From assembly GCA_043780595.1 (NCBI GenBank), contig JAYWCL010000258.1, forward strand, positions 1-14,961: a stretch of 14,961 bases of DNA. Reading direction: 5' to 3'. The notes beneath the pieces were generated by a model that searched no databases, had not been told where the DNA came from, and was given only the letters and a program-made list of their open reading frames with translations. The position numbers and the translations under genes are program-made. Positions 5,485-13,415 of this stretch are shown here, piece by piece (positions within the stretch are counted from its first letter, which is position 1; the number at the start of each line of letters is the position of its first letter). This DNA is from Limnoglobus sp043780595 (GTDB lineage: Bacteria > Planctomycetota > Planctomycetia > Gemmatales > Gemmataceae).

Positions 5485-6987
5485 ATGTTCCGCATCGCGT
5501 TGGCCTTGGTCGTTGCGCTCGCCGGTTTTGCCGTACATGCGGCCCCGCCGAATATCGTGTTCATTCTCGCCGACGACCTCGGGGTCAACGACCTCGGCTG
5601 TTACGGTCGGAAGGAACATCGCACGCCGAATCTCGACCGGCTGGCAAAAGACGGGATGCGGTTTACCTCCGCGTATGCGGCCTGCCCCGTGTGCTCGCCG
5701 ACGCGGGCCGCTATTCTCACGGGGAAATCGCCCACTCGCTTGCACCTCACGACGTTCCTGCCCGGTCGCGGCGATGCGACTTCGCAGAAATTGCTCCACC
5801 CGACGATCGTGCCGCAGTTGCCGCTGAGCGAAACCACGCTCGCCGATTCGCTGAAAGCGGCGGGCTATGCAACGGCGAGTATCGGCAAATGGCACCTCGG
5901 TGGCGGTGGGAAATTCTCGCCCGACAAACGCGGCTTCGACGTGGTTTACGCGGGCAATGCCAACACGCCACCGAGTGCGACCGAAGGCGGGAAAGGCGAA
6001 TCGGACCTCACCCGCAAGGCGATCGCGTTCGTCACCGCGAATCGAGATCGGCCATTCTTCCTGTACCTTTGCCACAACACACCGCACATTCCCCTCGGTG
6101 CGAGGGCGGAACTCATCGCGAAATATCGCGACTCGTTTCACCCGACCTACGCCGCGATGATGCACGAAATGGATGAGAGCGTCGGCCAGTTACTGAAATC
6201 GCTCGACGACTTGCAGCTTCGCGAGAAGACGATCGTCGTCTTCACATCGGACAATGGCGGGCTACACGTTCCGGAACTCAAAGACGATCCGCCCACGCAC
6301 AACACCCCGTACCGCGCGGGCAAGGGCTTTCTGTACGAAGGCGGTATCCGCGTGCCGCTGATCGTGCGCTGGCCTGGCACCATCATTGCCGGTGCCGAGT
6401 GTCATACCCCCGTCATCAGCACCGATTGGACGCCGACATTCGTTGAAGCGGGTGAGTCTGTGACGGTCTGCCTTTCCTCTGGCGTCATCAGCACCGATTG
6501 GACGCCGACATTCGTTGAAGCCGCTGGCGTAAAAACCGACACCGCATTCGATGGCGTGCCGCTCGGGAATCTGTTGCGAGGAGAAGTGGCAAAATCGCGA
6601 CCGCTGTTTTGGCACGTGCCGCACTACACGAACCAAGGCAGCCGCCCCGCCGGAGCCATTCGCGATGGCAATTGGAAAATGATCGAACACTACGAAGACA
6701 ACCGCACCGAACTCTTCGACTTGGCGAAAGACCCCGGAGAAACGACAGATATTGCGAGCAAGTTCCCCGAGCGTGCGGCAGAACTCCAGAAACGGCTCGC
6801 GGCGTGGCGAGTGGAAGTGGGCGCACAAGACAATCGCATCAACCCGAACTTCGACCCCGCCCGGCACAAGGCCATTTACCTCGATACCGACGTCTCGCAA
6901 CTGAAGCCGAAAGCGACGGCCAAAGAAACCGCCACCGCCTATCGCAACTGGCGAACCGCCATCGATGCCGCCACCCGAACCAAGTGA
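5485..6987 (+). CDS. Secreted formylglycine-dependent sulfatase
   Basis: This 500-residue protein has a signal peptide (about 1-19, MFRIALALVVALAGFAVHA) followed by the sulfatase start PNIVFILADDLG, where Asp30 and Asp31 bind calcium. CSPTRAAILTG places the residue converted to formylglycine at Cys70, with Arg74 completing CxPxR. GKWHLG (Lys135, His137), SDNGG (Asp256, Asn257) and Lys280 are further active-site motifs. It would hydrolyse sulfate esters, probably of polysaccharides, in the periplasm; the exact substrate cannot be told. The start has GAAGGAT five bases upstream and follows the zinc-finger gene by 13 nt. A 72-bp unit is tandemly repeated in frame (6411-6521), duplicating VISTDWTPTFVEA at residues 310-322 and 334-346. 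The remainder of the family C-terminus is intact, so the enzyme may still fold. Confidence 0.92.
   Translation: MFRIALALVVALAGFAVHAAPPNIVFILADDLGVNDLGCYGRKEHRTPNLDRLAKDGMRFTSAYAACPVCSPTRAAILTGKSPTRLHLTTFLPGRGDATSQKLLHPTIVPQLPLSETTLADSLKAAGYATASIGKWHLGGGGKFSPDKRGFDVVYAGNANTPPSATEGGKGESDLTRKAIAFVTANRDRPFFLYLCHNTPHIPLGARAELIAKYRDSFHPTYAAMMHEMDESVGQLLKSLDDLQLREKTIVVFTSDNGGLHVPELKDDPPTHNTPYRAGKGFLYEGGIRVPLIVRWPGTIIAGAECHTPVISTDWTPTFVEAGESVTVCLSSGVISTDWTPTFVEAAGVKTDTAFDGVPLGNLLRGEVAKSRPLFWHVPHYTNQGSRPAGAIRDGNWKMIEHYEDNRTELFDLAKDPGETTDIASKFPERAAELQKRLAAWRVEVGAQDNRINPNFDPARHKAIYLDTDVSQLKPKATAKETATAYRNWRTAIDAATRTK
6411..6521 (+). repeat. In-frame tandem repeat within the sulfatase gene
   Basis: A 39-bp sequence occurs identically at 6411-6449 and 6483-6521, giving a 72-bp period with a 33-bp spacer. 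The spacer encodes GESVTVCLSSG and interrupts what would otherwise be a smooth sulfatase sequence. The identical copies suggest a recent duplication or an insertion that carries a flanking repeat. Confidence 0.9.
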
Positions 6988-7186
6988 CCGAACGCAAGGC
7001 CGAAATCTCGGACGCAACTCCGATCGTTTCGTTTCCTAAACTTTTGCAGCGTGCGTACGACTCTGGCACGTTCGCTCGCATTCACCTTGCCGCTTGCGAA
7101 CAACTCATTACGATACCACTATCAGTTTTCTGGCCTCAGTATCATATTGTGCCAAGGACTGGCCCACTCTCGAATCGGGTTGCAAT
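6988..7186. other. Intergenic region before the receptor kinase
   Basis: This 199-nt gap separates the sulfatase stop from the chosen kinase start. It is less GC-rich than its neighbours around 7100-7150, consistent with a promoter, but no strong -35/-10 pair can be fixed. No clear terminator hairpin follows the sulfatase. Confidence 0.3.
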
Positions 7187-9544
7187 ATGTCAACTTCCGC
7201 AAAGGATCCGTCGTCCGATTCGTCTGCCCGTCGTTCGGCTTCGGAACAAGCGTCGATGGCATTCGGCCCGAAGATACCCGAAGGGGCCTACGATAGCACG
7301 GCGCAATCGAAGGAACTCTCTCAGGCGACGGGTATGCCGTCGGATTTCTGGCGGTCCGGTTCGTACTCGAGCGCAAGGCTGCAATCGGGGCGGCGCATTC
7401 AAGCGGAAATCGAAAAGCACATCGAGGCTAACGCCGATTTCGGCCCGAAAGCCGGCTGGCAGCACCCGTCGCCCGGTTACAAACTCCTCGAGCCGCTGAA
7501 GGCCGGGACGTTCGGTTCGGTCTGGTTGGCGTCGCCCGATGCGTCGCCCGATCAACGGGTTGCGATCAAGTTTTTCCCCCGGCGGGACAAGCGCAACCTC
7601 GCCGATGAAATCAAGCATCTGCAAGAACTCACCAGCGAGAATGGCTTCGTGCAACTCCTGGCGATTTGCGCCAGCGATTCGGAATGGCCGTATTACGTGA
7701 TGAATTACGTCGAGAAATCGCTGAAAGATGTCCTCGACAATCCGGCACCACTGCCGACGAAAGACGCGATCCGCATCTTCACGAAACTCACCGAAGCGAT
7801 GTCGTACGCGCACAATCGCCCGCGAACGGCGCTCGTCCATTGCGATTTGAAGCCGGGGAATGTGCTCATCAACGAGCAAGGCCATCCGCTCATCACGGAC
7901 TTCGGGCAATCGCGATTACTCGAGGAAGATACCGCCTCACTCGGCACCGAAGGGTACATGCCCCCGGACCAAGCCGACGTCGGCCACGATCAAGCCGACA
8001 AACGCTGGGACGTGTACGCGCTCGGGGCCATCGGCTTTGCAATGTTGTCGTCGGATCGGATCCCGCCCCGCTGGGAGGCCGTTCAGAAAGAATTGTCGTC
8101 GGGCAAACAGAATCGCCGCACCGAGACGCACCTGAAAAAGTATCGCGACTCGCTGCGAAAAGCCGACGTGCATTGGGAGAAATTAGCGCCCGACGTCGAT
8201 CGCCACTTTCGCGAAATTCTCGACGAGTGCCTCGCCACCGAGGAAAGCGAACGCTACGAGGATGCCGGAGATATTCTGAAATCGCTGCGCGAGCGGAAGC
8301 TGCGGCAGAAGCGTCGACCGATCTTGCAACTCGGATTGCTCGCGACGATCGTCTGCGCGATTGCCACGTTGATTGCCGCACGGGAAATCCACAGGGACAC
8401 GATTGACAACAGCAAAATCAGCTTGATGAAAGAGATCGTCGCCGGGCAAGCCGACCTGGGGAAGGTGGCGGCCGAAACGCTCGAGACGCGGTTGCAAGAG
8501 CGGGCGTTGTTCCTCAAAAACCAGGTCGCTTCGCCGGACTCCGTACCGGCCCGGAAAGCGTTGGCGAATGCGGTCGAAAAATACAAGCATCGTTCGCTGC
8601 CACCGCCGTTCGTGTGGAATGAAACCGACCGCAAGCCCGCCGCCGAATGGCTCAAAGAAGTCAATCGACGCGGTGGGGAGCAAAAACTGTTCGCGACTCT
8701 CGGCGCGGGGATCCTCATCAATGCCGAGCGCCGAGCCTACAGCTTCGCGGGGTGCGAAGATAACGAGTCGAAGGCCAAGCAGTGGACGATTAAGTCGCCG
8801 TGGAAGGACGACGATTCGATCAAAAACGGCGGCAAAAACTTTGCCTATCGCGACTACTTCAACGGGCAGGGTTTAGCCGTCGACGAAAAGAATTACGACA
8901 AGCAATTCGATCCGATCACTGCACTGCACATTTCCACGGTCTACCAATCGACCCGCGCTCTCAATCCGTGGTTCGTCGAGGTTTCACACCCGTTGTTTTC
9001 TCCCGACGACGACAAGCAGGTCGTGGGTCTCCTTACGTGCGCGATCGAAGTTCGCAAGGATCTCGCCGATTGGTTGAACAATGCGGGCGTCGAAAAAGCC
9101 CCGAATGCCGAAGATTCCCATACGCCGAAAGAACTCGGTTCGTTAGTGTGGGTGATCGATGGCCGCGGCAAACTCGTCTGGCGGAACAACATCGCCGCAG
9201 CTGTCAGCGATCCGAAAAACATCCCGTCGTACAAGGAATTTCTCGGGACGATACCGCAAAATCAGAGCCAGAAACCGGAGGAGGTTTCCGACCCGTTCGA
9301 CCAGACGAAACTCATCGCAGTCAAAAAGGAATTGCATCCACTACCGGATTCCGAGATACAAGAAGGACGTACGTGGCATGTCGTTGTTGCGAAAAACTCC
9401 GATGCGGCAATGAAGCCCGTCGAAGATTTGTCGAGCAACCTCATTCGTGCCGGTGGCTTCGCCGTCTTGGCTTTCGCGGCAATCGCCGGTCTGTTGTGGT
9501 TCGGCGTGTTCCGAATGCTCCGAAACATCGCGTCTGCGGATTAA
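7187..9544 (+). CDS. Transmembrane Ser/Thr protein kinase with Cache-like sensor
   Basis: The 785-residue product has an N-terminal low-complexity segment and then a Hanks-type kinase domain (about 97-370): a glycine loop (KAGTFGSVW, 105-113), VAIK with Lys128, the catalytic loop HCDLKPGN (Asp220, Asn225), DFG at 238-240 and GTEGYMPPD in place of the usual APE. A transmembrane helix (about 379-398) leads to an outer domain of some 350 residues. There FAYRDYF, then HISTVYQSTRALNPWFVEVS and VVGLLTCAIEV, look like a double Cache ligand sensor. A second helix (about 758-780) returns to the membrane near the C-terminus. The Met at 7187 is chosen because the 31 upstream residues of the longer frame look non-coding; its ribosome binding site is weak. 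It probably senses a small molecule outside and phosphorylates cytoplasmic proteins. Confidence 0.88.
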   Translation: MSTSAKDPSSDSSARRSASEQASMAFGPKIPEGAYDSTAQSKELSQATGMPSDFWRSGSYSSARLQSGRRIQAEIEKHIEANADFGPKAGWQHPSPGYKLLEPLKAGTFGSVWLASPDASPDQRVAIKFFPRRDKRNLADEIKHLQELTSENGFVQLLAICASDSEWPYYVMNYVEKSLKDVLDNPAPLPTKDAIRIFTKLTEAMSYAHNRPRTALVHCDLKPGNVLINEQGHPLITDFGQSRLLEEDTASLGTEGYMPPDQADVGHDQADKRWDVYALGAIGFAMLSSDRIPPRWEAVQKELSSGKQNRRTETHLKKYRDSLRKADVHWEKLAPDVDRHFREILDECLATEESERYEDAGDILKSLRERKLRQKRRPILQLGLLATIVCAIATLIAAREIHRDTIDNSKISLMKEIVAGQADLGKVAAETLETRLQERALFLKNQVASPDSVPARKALANAVEKYKHRSLPPPFVWNETDRKPAAEWLKEVNRRGGEQKLFATLGAGILINAERRAYSFAGCEDNESKAKQWTIKSPWKDDDSIKNGGKNFAYRDYFNGQGLAVDEKNYDKQFDPITALHISTVYQSTRALNPWFVEVSHPLFSPDDDKQVVGLLTCAIEVRKDLADWLNNAGVEKAPNAEDSHTPKELGSLVWVIDGRGKLVWRNNIAAAVSDPKNIPSYKEFLGTIPQNQSQKPEEVSDPFDQTKLIAVKKELHPLPDSEIQEGRTWHVVVAKNSDAAMKPVEDLSSNLIRAGGFAVLAFAAIAGLLWFGVFRMLRNIASAD

Positions 9545-9648
9545 AGGGGTCTTTAGCCTGCGCGGGGGCAAATGCCCTTAAAAACCAGTCGTGGCGAGTC
9601 TTCGAGACGCAACGCCATCCGCCACACCGGCAATGGGTGCGGCCCCCT

Positions 9649-9667
9649 CCCATGGTACCACCATGGG
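9649..9667. repeat. CCCATGGT palindrome, copy 1
   Basis: CCCATGGT and ACCATGGG form a perfect 8-bp stem around the loop ACC. The same arms recur at 9732-9750 with a different loop (GTA), so the arms are conserved and the loop is not. Confidence 0.75.
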
Positions 9668-9731
9668 CTACGTGAGCGGTCCCTTCAGGACCGGAAAACA
9701 AAACCCGACACTGAAGGTGTCGCTCTTTCAG

Positions 9732-9750
9732 CCCATGGTGTAACCATGGG
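9732..9750. repeat. CCCATGGT palindrome, copy 2
   Basis: The arms are identical to those at 9649-9667 and the loop is GTA. An upstream CTGAA/TTCAG stem (9711-9730) abuts this copy, suggesting a composite interspersed repeat. Confidence 0.75.
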
Positions 9751-9841
9751 ACGCGACTACCTGAATCGCAAACATCGCAACATAGGCGTTTTTCGTGTGA
9801 TTCGTGGTGAGTTCGGGGCTGGCACGATCGTGTTGCGTATT

Positions 9842-9916
9842 GTGGGTATTCCTCGCTTGCGCGTCGGGCTAACAAGATCGGATTGTTAGCCCGACGCGCA
9901 AGCGAGGGAAACCCAC
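9842..9916. repeat. Large REP-like inverted repeat
   Basis: The left arm 9842-9875 and right arm 9883-9916 are reverse complements over 34 bp with about two mismatches near the outer ends; the inner 25 bp pair perfectly. The 7-nt loop is GATCGGA. The right arm plus loop recurs at 3657. This size and structure suit a REP-type or miniature non-autonomous element. No transposase is nearby. It lies between two plus-strand genes and could also affect mRNA stability or termination. Confidence 0.88.
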
Positions 9917-9999
9917 AGGTGACGTGAAGTTAAGGTTGACAGTGTTTTTGGGTCATCCTGGTTTTGGTTTCTTTATCCCAACGGGATTTCAGCAATTAG

Positions 10000-10045
10000 C
10001 CCTGGGTCGCGGCTTCCGCGCACCCAGGGAAACCCCTGGGTCGCG
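10000..10045. repeat. Hairpin plus repeat upstream of the cyclase gene
   Basis: CCCTGGGTCGCGG (10000-10012) pairs with CCGCG and ACCCAGGG (10016-10029) around CTT, leaving one bulged C. CCCTGGGTCGCG then recurs directly at 10034-10045. The element ends 35 nt before the cyclase start, so it may fold in that mRNA leader; it resembles an interspersed repeat more than a known riboswitch. Confidence 0.6.
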
Positions 10046-10080
10046 AGTCGAGGGCTGGCCCAATTACAGGAGTTCGTTCG

Positions 10081-11868
10081 ATGGCTGTTCTCGTCGCCCG
10101 TTACCTGCCGCAAGACGGCGATGGCGAACCGGTCATCTTGTGGAAGTACCCACTACCGGCGAATCGGAAGATCACCATCGGCCGGGCCGGGGCCGCACTC
10201 AACGACAAAAGTGATCGGTCGCTGTCCGACCGCGAAGTGTTCGAGGGGGTATCCTCATCCGTTCCGGATGAGTCGATACGTGCGATCAGTTGGCGACATG
10301 CCACGGTCACGTGGCTACCCGGCCGATCGCGGATGAAGGTCGAGATTCGCACGTCGCCGAAGCGACCGTCGAACCGGATTTACGGCCCGAATAAACAAAC
10401 GAGCGACGTGCTGGAAGTGGAGCCGGATCAGGCGTTCCAGATCGGGCCGTTCACTTTCACATTGGCCGAAACCGAACGCGAATATGCTACGCAGTCGATC
10501 GAATCGGCCCGGCAAGGGACCGGTTCGCTCGAAGATGTCCTCATCAATGGCCTCACCGAAGTCGTGTCCAAATTTCGGCCTTCGGATGTCGACGAACAGT
10601 TTCACGCGCAGTTCGTCCACGGGATGCGGGTCGCGTTCCCCACGGCGGCCGAGATGGGCGTCGTGGTACTCCACACCAACAGCGAGATTCAGTTTGAAGC
10701 GTGCGATCCATTGGTGTTCAGCTTCAGCAACACCGCCGTACGCACCGCACTCGAAACGCAAGATGTCGTCGAGTATTCGCGTCAAGCATCGTCGGAATCG
10801 GGTTTTACGTCGGTCGCGCACATCGACTGGGCGGTGTGTGCCCCGATCCGATCGACGCGCCAAGGCGATGCCCGCCGCGCGATTTATCTCTCGGGTGGTG
10901 GCGGCAGCAGTACGCTTCCCCAAGCAAGGCAAGTCGCGGCACTGTTCGCCGAAGTCTATCGCTCGTTGACCGACCTGCGCGAGACGAACACGCGCTATCG
11001 CGCGCTACTCAAGTTCTTGCCGAAGCCGGTGCGGCCCCTCGTAGACAAGCCGAATTTCGACGAACTCCTCGCACCCGTCGAACGAACCGTGACGGTGCTG
11101 TTTTGCGACATTCGCGGTTCGTGCAGCCTGTCCGACCCCAGCGATGATCTGACGTTCCAGTGGAATAGCGTCGTTCTTCAGGCGCTGGAGTTGATGAGCC
11201 GCGCGATCGTCGCGCAAGACGGCGTGATCGGCGGGTTGATCGGCGATGCCGTGATGGGCTTCTGGGGCTGGCCCACGCAATATGCGGATCAGCGTGCCCG
11301 CGCGATTCGCGCCGCACGCGCCATCCACGAAGGCTTCCAGCACACGCTCGCTCGCGGCAATCGCGTCGGCAGTCTGGGCTTCGGTATCGGCATCGCCCAC
11401 GGGCCGGCCATCGTCGGACGCATGGGTAACTTCGACATGCACAAAGTCGACGTCTTCGGACCCACCGTGAATCTTTCCTCGCGGCTCGAATCGATGACCA
11501 AAGCCTTCGGCGTCCGCGTATTGGCGGATCGCGTCGTACTCGAGGAAAAATTGTCCGATACGTTGGAAACCGACATCGGTTACCGAGAACTCGCGCGAGT
11601 CGTCCCGGCGGGATTTACCGAAGCAATTCGCATCTACGAAATCTTTCCCGATAGCGCGGAGAAACCCGCATGGTCGGTACTCGAGAACTACCGTAAAGCG
11701 CGTGTCGCGTTCGAGAGCGGCAACTGGCGCGAAGCGCATCGGCTGCTGGCGAAAAATCCCAGCGACGATGGACCGAGCCGCTTCCTCGCCGAGTGGATCG
11801 AAACCCACAAGGCCACGCTCGACGCGCTTCCGAAGGAAGAAGTCGGCTGCATCCGCTTCACGAAGTGA
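10081..11868 (+). CDS. FHA domain / class III nucleotide cyclase
   Basis: This 595-residue soluble protein starts with an FHA-like phosphothreonine-binding domain (about 15-130; ITIGRAGAAL and SWRHATV match the conserved GR and SxxH positions). A middle region (about 150-300) has the size and pattern of a GAF domain. Residues about 333-500 form a class III cyclase catalytic domain: LFCDIRGS (metal ligand Asp343), IGDAVMGFWG (metal ligand Asp389), and DVFGPTVNLSSRLE with Asn464 and Arg468. The lysine that usually contacts adenine is Gly385 here, while the purine-selecting Asp457 is kept, so cAMP versus cGMP output is uncertain. AGGAG eight bases upstream supports the ATG at 10081. It follows the receptor kinase gene after a repeat-rich gap, suggesting that kinase phosphorylation could be read by the FHA domain. 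Confidence 0.88.
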   Translation: MAVLVARYLPQDGDGEPVILWKYPLPANRKITIGRAGAALNDKSDRSLSDREVFEGVSSSVPDESIRAISWRHATVTWLPGRSRMKVEIRTSPKRPSNRIYGPNKQTSDVLEVEPDQAFQIGPFTFTLAETEREYATQSIESARQGTGSLEDVLINGLTEVVSKFRPSDVDEQFHAQFVHGMRVAFPTAAEMGVVVLHTNSEIQFEACDPLVFSFSNTAVRTALETQDVVEYSRQASSESGFTSVAHIDWAVCAPIRSTRQGDARRAIYLSGGGGSSTLPQARQVAALFAEVYRSLTDLRETNTRYRALLKFLPKPVRPLVDKPNFDELLAPVERTVTVLFCDIRGSCSLSDPSDDLTFQWNSVVLQALELMSRAIVAQDGVIGGLIGDAVMGFWGWPTQYADQRARAIRAARAIHEGFQHTLARGNRVGSLGFGIGIAHGPAIVGRMGNFDMHKVDVFGPTVNLSSRLESMTKAFGVRVLADRVVLEEKLSDTLETDIGYRELARVVPAGFTEAIRIYEIFPDSAEKPAWSVLENYRKARVAFESGNWREAHRLLAKNPSDDGPSRFLAEWIETHKATLDALPKEEVGCIRFTK

Positions 11869-11877
11869 AACCGTCTG

Positions 11878-13239
11878 CTACGCTGACTTCCGGCGGTCCC
11901 ACTTTGCACGCAAGTACGCGACTTGCCGCATTCGGGTTTCTTCCGGGGCGTCCGCCTGAAACGCCAGCGTTTCGCCAGTGATTTGTTCGAGCAAGCGGTA
12001 CGAGACATGGCGGGTATCGAGGTCGCGGCGTTCGAGCGCATCGAGCAGCACCGGCAATGCGTCCAGCCCGCGCTTCGCGAGTTCGTGCCAGGCTTCGGAC
12101 CAATTGTCTTTGTCCTTCAGCCGATCGACGAATCGGCGCATCTTCTCGTACTCGATCATCTGCTGCGCGCTCGAACTGAACTGCCCGGCAGAGTTATCTT
12201 CATCGCGGATCGGCGTGGCCAAGCTGTGTACCGTCGTGCCCACCATCGGCGGGTTCAAGATCGTCGTCGGTTTGCTGGCGATGGGCAGTCCGCTATTCGG
12301 CGTCGGTGGCTTGGGCGGTTCGTCGTCGCCATCGGTCTCGGCGTTCGATGGCAGGTACAAGCTGAACACCGCGTTCGGCGGCACGATCTCCGGCGACGGC
12401 GCGGGCGGCACGATGCGGGCCGGCACCGGCAATACCGACGAACGGTACTGCGTCGGCACCTCGTTCGGCATCAGTACCGAAAGCGGAATCGGGTCGTCCG
12501 CGAACGTGTTGCCGAGGTATTCGCGAATCGCAACCGGGTTCCGTTTCACTTCTTCCGGCGTACCGTGTGCGACGACTTTGCCATCTTTAATCAGATAACT
12601 GCGATCCGTAATTTTCAGCACTTCGCGGACGTTGTGGTCGGTGAGGAGAATGCCGATGCCTTGGTTGGCGAGTTCGCGAATGTTGTGCCGAATGTCTTCG
12701 GTGGTCAGCGGATCGACGGCGGCGAACGGTTCGTCGAGCAGAATCAGCAGCGGTTCGCAAACGAGGCACCGTGCGATTTCGAGCCGACGTTTCTCGCCGC
12801 CCGAACAGCGTGCGGCGTTGGTCTTTCGCACGTGCAACAGGTTGAATCGCGTCAGCGCTTCTTCGGTGCGTTCCCAGCGTTCGCTGCGCGTCAGCGAGCG
12901 GCCCAGAGTGCGGCTCACCGGCAAGGCTTCGAGAATCGCGATCAGGTTCTGTTCCACGGACAATTTGCGAAAAATGCTTTGTTCCTGGGACAAATACCCC
13001 ATCCCGAGGCGAGCGCGACGGAACATCGGCAGGTGCGTGACGTCTTTGCCGTCGAACAATACCGTGCCATCGTTCGGCGAAATTTGGCCCGTGGACATGC
13101 GAAAGCTCGTGGTCTTGCCCGCGCCGTTCGGCCCGAGTAAACCGACGACTTCGCCGGGGTTCACCTCGAACGAAACGCCGTTCACGACCGTCCGCGAACC
13201 GAATCGCTTGACGAGCCCCCGGACTTCCAAAAGTGCCAT
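11878..13239 (-). CDS. lptB: LptB-type ABC transporter ATP-binding protein with C-terminal extension
   Basis: Residues 1-246 form an ABC ATPase very like LptB, which powers lipopolysaccharide export to the outer membrane. Features are Walker A GPNGAGKT (36-43), Q-loop Gln85, signature CSGGEKRR (145-152), Walker B LLILLDE (164-170), and switch His202 (LLTDHNVRE). The domain ends with EYLGNTF, where LptB normally stops at about 240 residues. About 205 more residues follow: a Pro-rich low-complexity linker, then a helical tail (about 365-453; WHELAKRGLDALPVLLDALERRD) resembling a HEAT-like repeat. The start at 13239 matches LptB and has GGGAG upstream; a longer frame from 13266 adds nine residues. 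It is divergent from the cytochrome gene and its stop is 10 nt from the cyclase stop. The Cys replacing the usual Leu of LSGGE is a small oddity. Confidence 0.88.
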   Translation of the reverse strand: MALLEVRGLVKRFGSRTVVNGVSFEVNPGEVVGLLGPNGAGKTTSFRMSTGQISPNDGTVLFDGKDVTHLPMFRRARLGMGYLSQEQSIFRKLSVEQNLIAILEALPVSRTLGRSLTRSERWERTEEALTRFNLLHVRKTNAARCSGGEKRRLEIARCLVCEPLLILLDEPFAAVDPLTTEDIRHNIRELANQGIGILLTDHNVREVLKITDRSYLIKDGKVVAHGTPEEVKRNPVAIREYLGNTFADDPIPLSVLMPNEVPTQYRSSVLPVPARIVPPAPSPEIVPPNAVFSLYLPSNAETDGDDEPPKPPTPNSGLPIASKPTTILNPPMVGTTVHSLATPIRDEDNSAGQFSSSAQQMIEYEKMRRFVDRLKDKDNWSEAWHELAKRGLDALPVLLDALERRDLDTRHVSYRLLEQITGETLAFQADAPEETRMRQVAYLRAKWDRRKSA

Positions 13240-13415
13240 TCCACGGCTCCCAACGGACGGATTCACACACAGTAATAGAAATACCTACCCTATGCTCAGC
13301 GTTCGCACAAGTGGATTCGGGTTCTGCGCACCGGGATCGACTTCGCCGCGGTTGATTCCCGAGGGCGATTTCGGTAATGAATGTAGGCGAATTGAACGAG
13401 GTTTCAGAGGCTCAT
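13240..13415. promoter_or_regulatory. Divergent intergenic region between lptB-like and cytochrome genes
   Basis: These 176 bp must carry the promoters of both divergent genes, unless either belongs to a longer transcript. The part near the ABC gene is A/T-richer (about 13265-13300). No clear operator or exact promoter hexamers can be fixed by eye. Confidence 0.4.

Larger units (their letters stand above)
9545..10080. other. Repeat-rich intergenic region
   Basis: No gene is supported in these 536 bp. The frames that run through it are translations of palindromic repeats. It contains, in order, two CCCATGGT/ACCATGGG hairpins, smaller stems (CGGTCC/GGACCG at 9677-9693; CTGAA/TTCAG at 9711-9730), the large 34-bp-armed palindrome, and a GC-rich hairpin just before the cyclase gene. 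GGGC-AAAT-GCCC followed by TTAAAAA (9566-9584) could be a weak terminator for the kinase gene. Confidence 0.6.

Noticed and set aside
6450..6482. Spacer beginning GGTGAGT inside the sulfatase, reminiscent of an intron
   Set aside because: It keeps the reading frame, is only 33 bp, and is better explained by tandem duplication; no group I or II intron features are present.
9441..9889. Open frames on both strands through the repeat-rich gap
   Set aside because: They are translations of palindromic repeats and the end of the kinase gene, without any family motif.
9649..10045. Possible CRISPR array
   Set aside because: The repeats are of different kinds, unevenly spaced, and there are no cas genes nearby.
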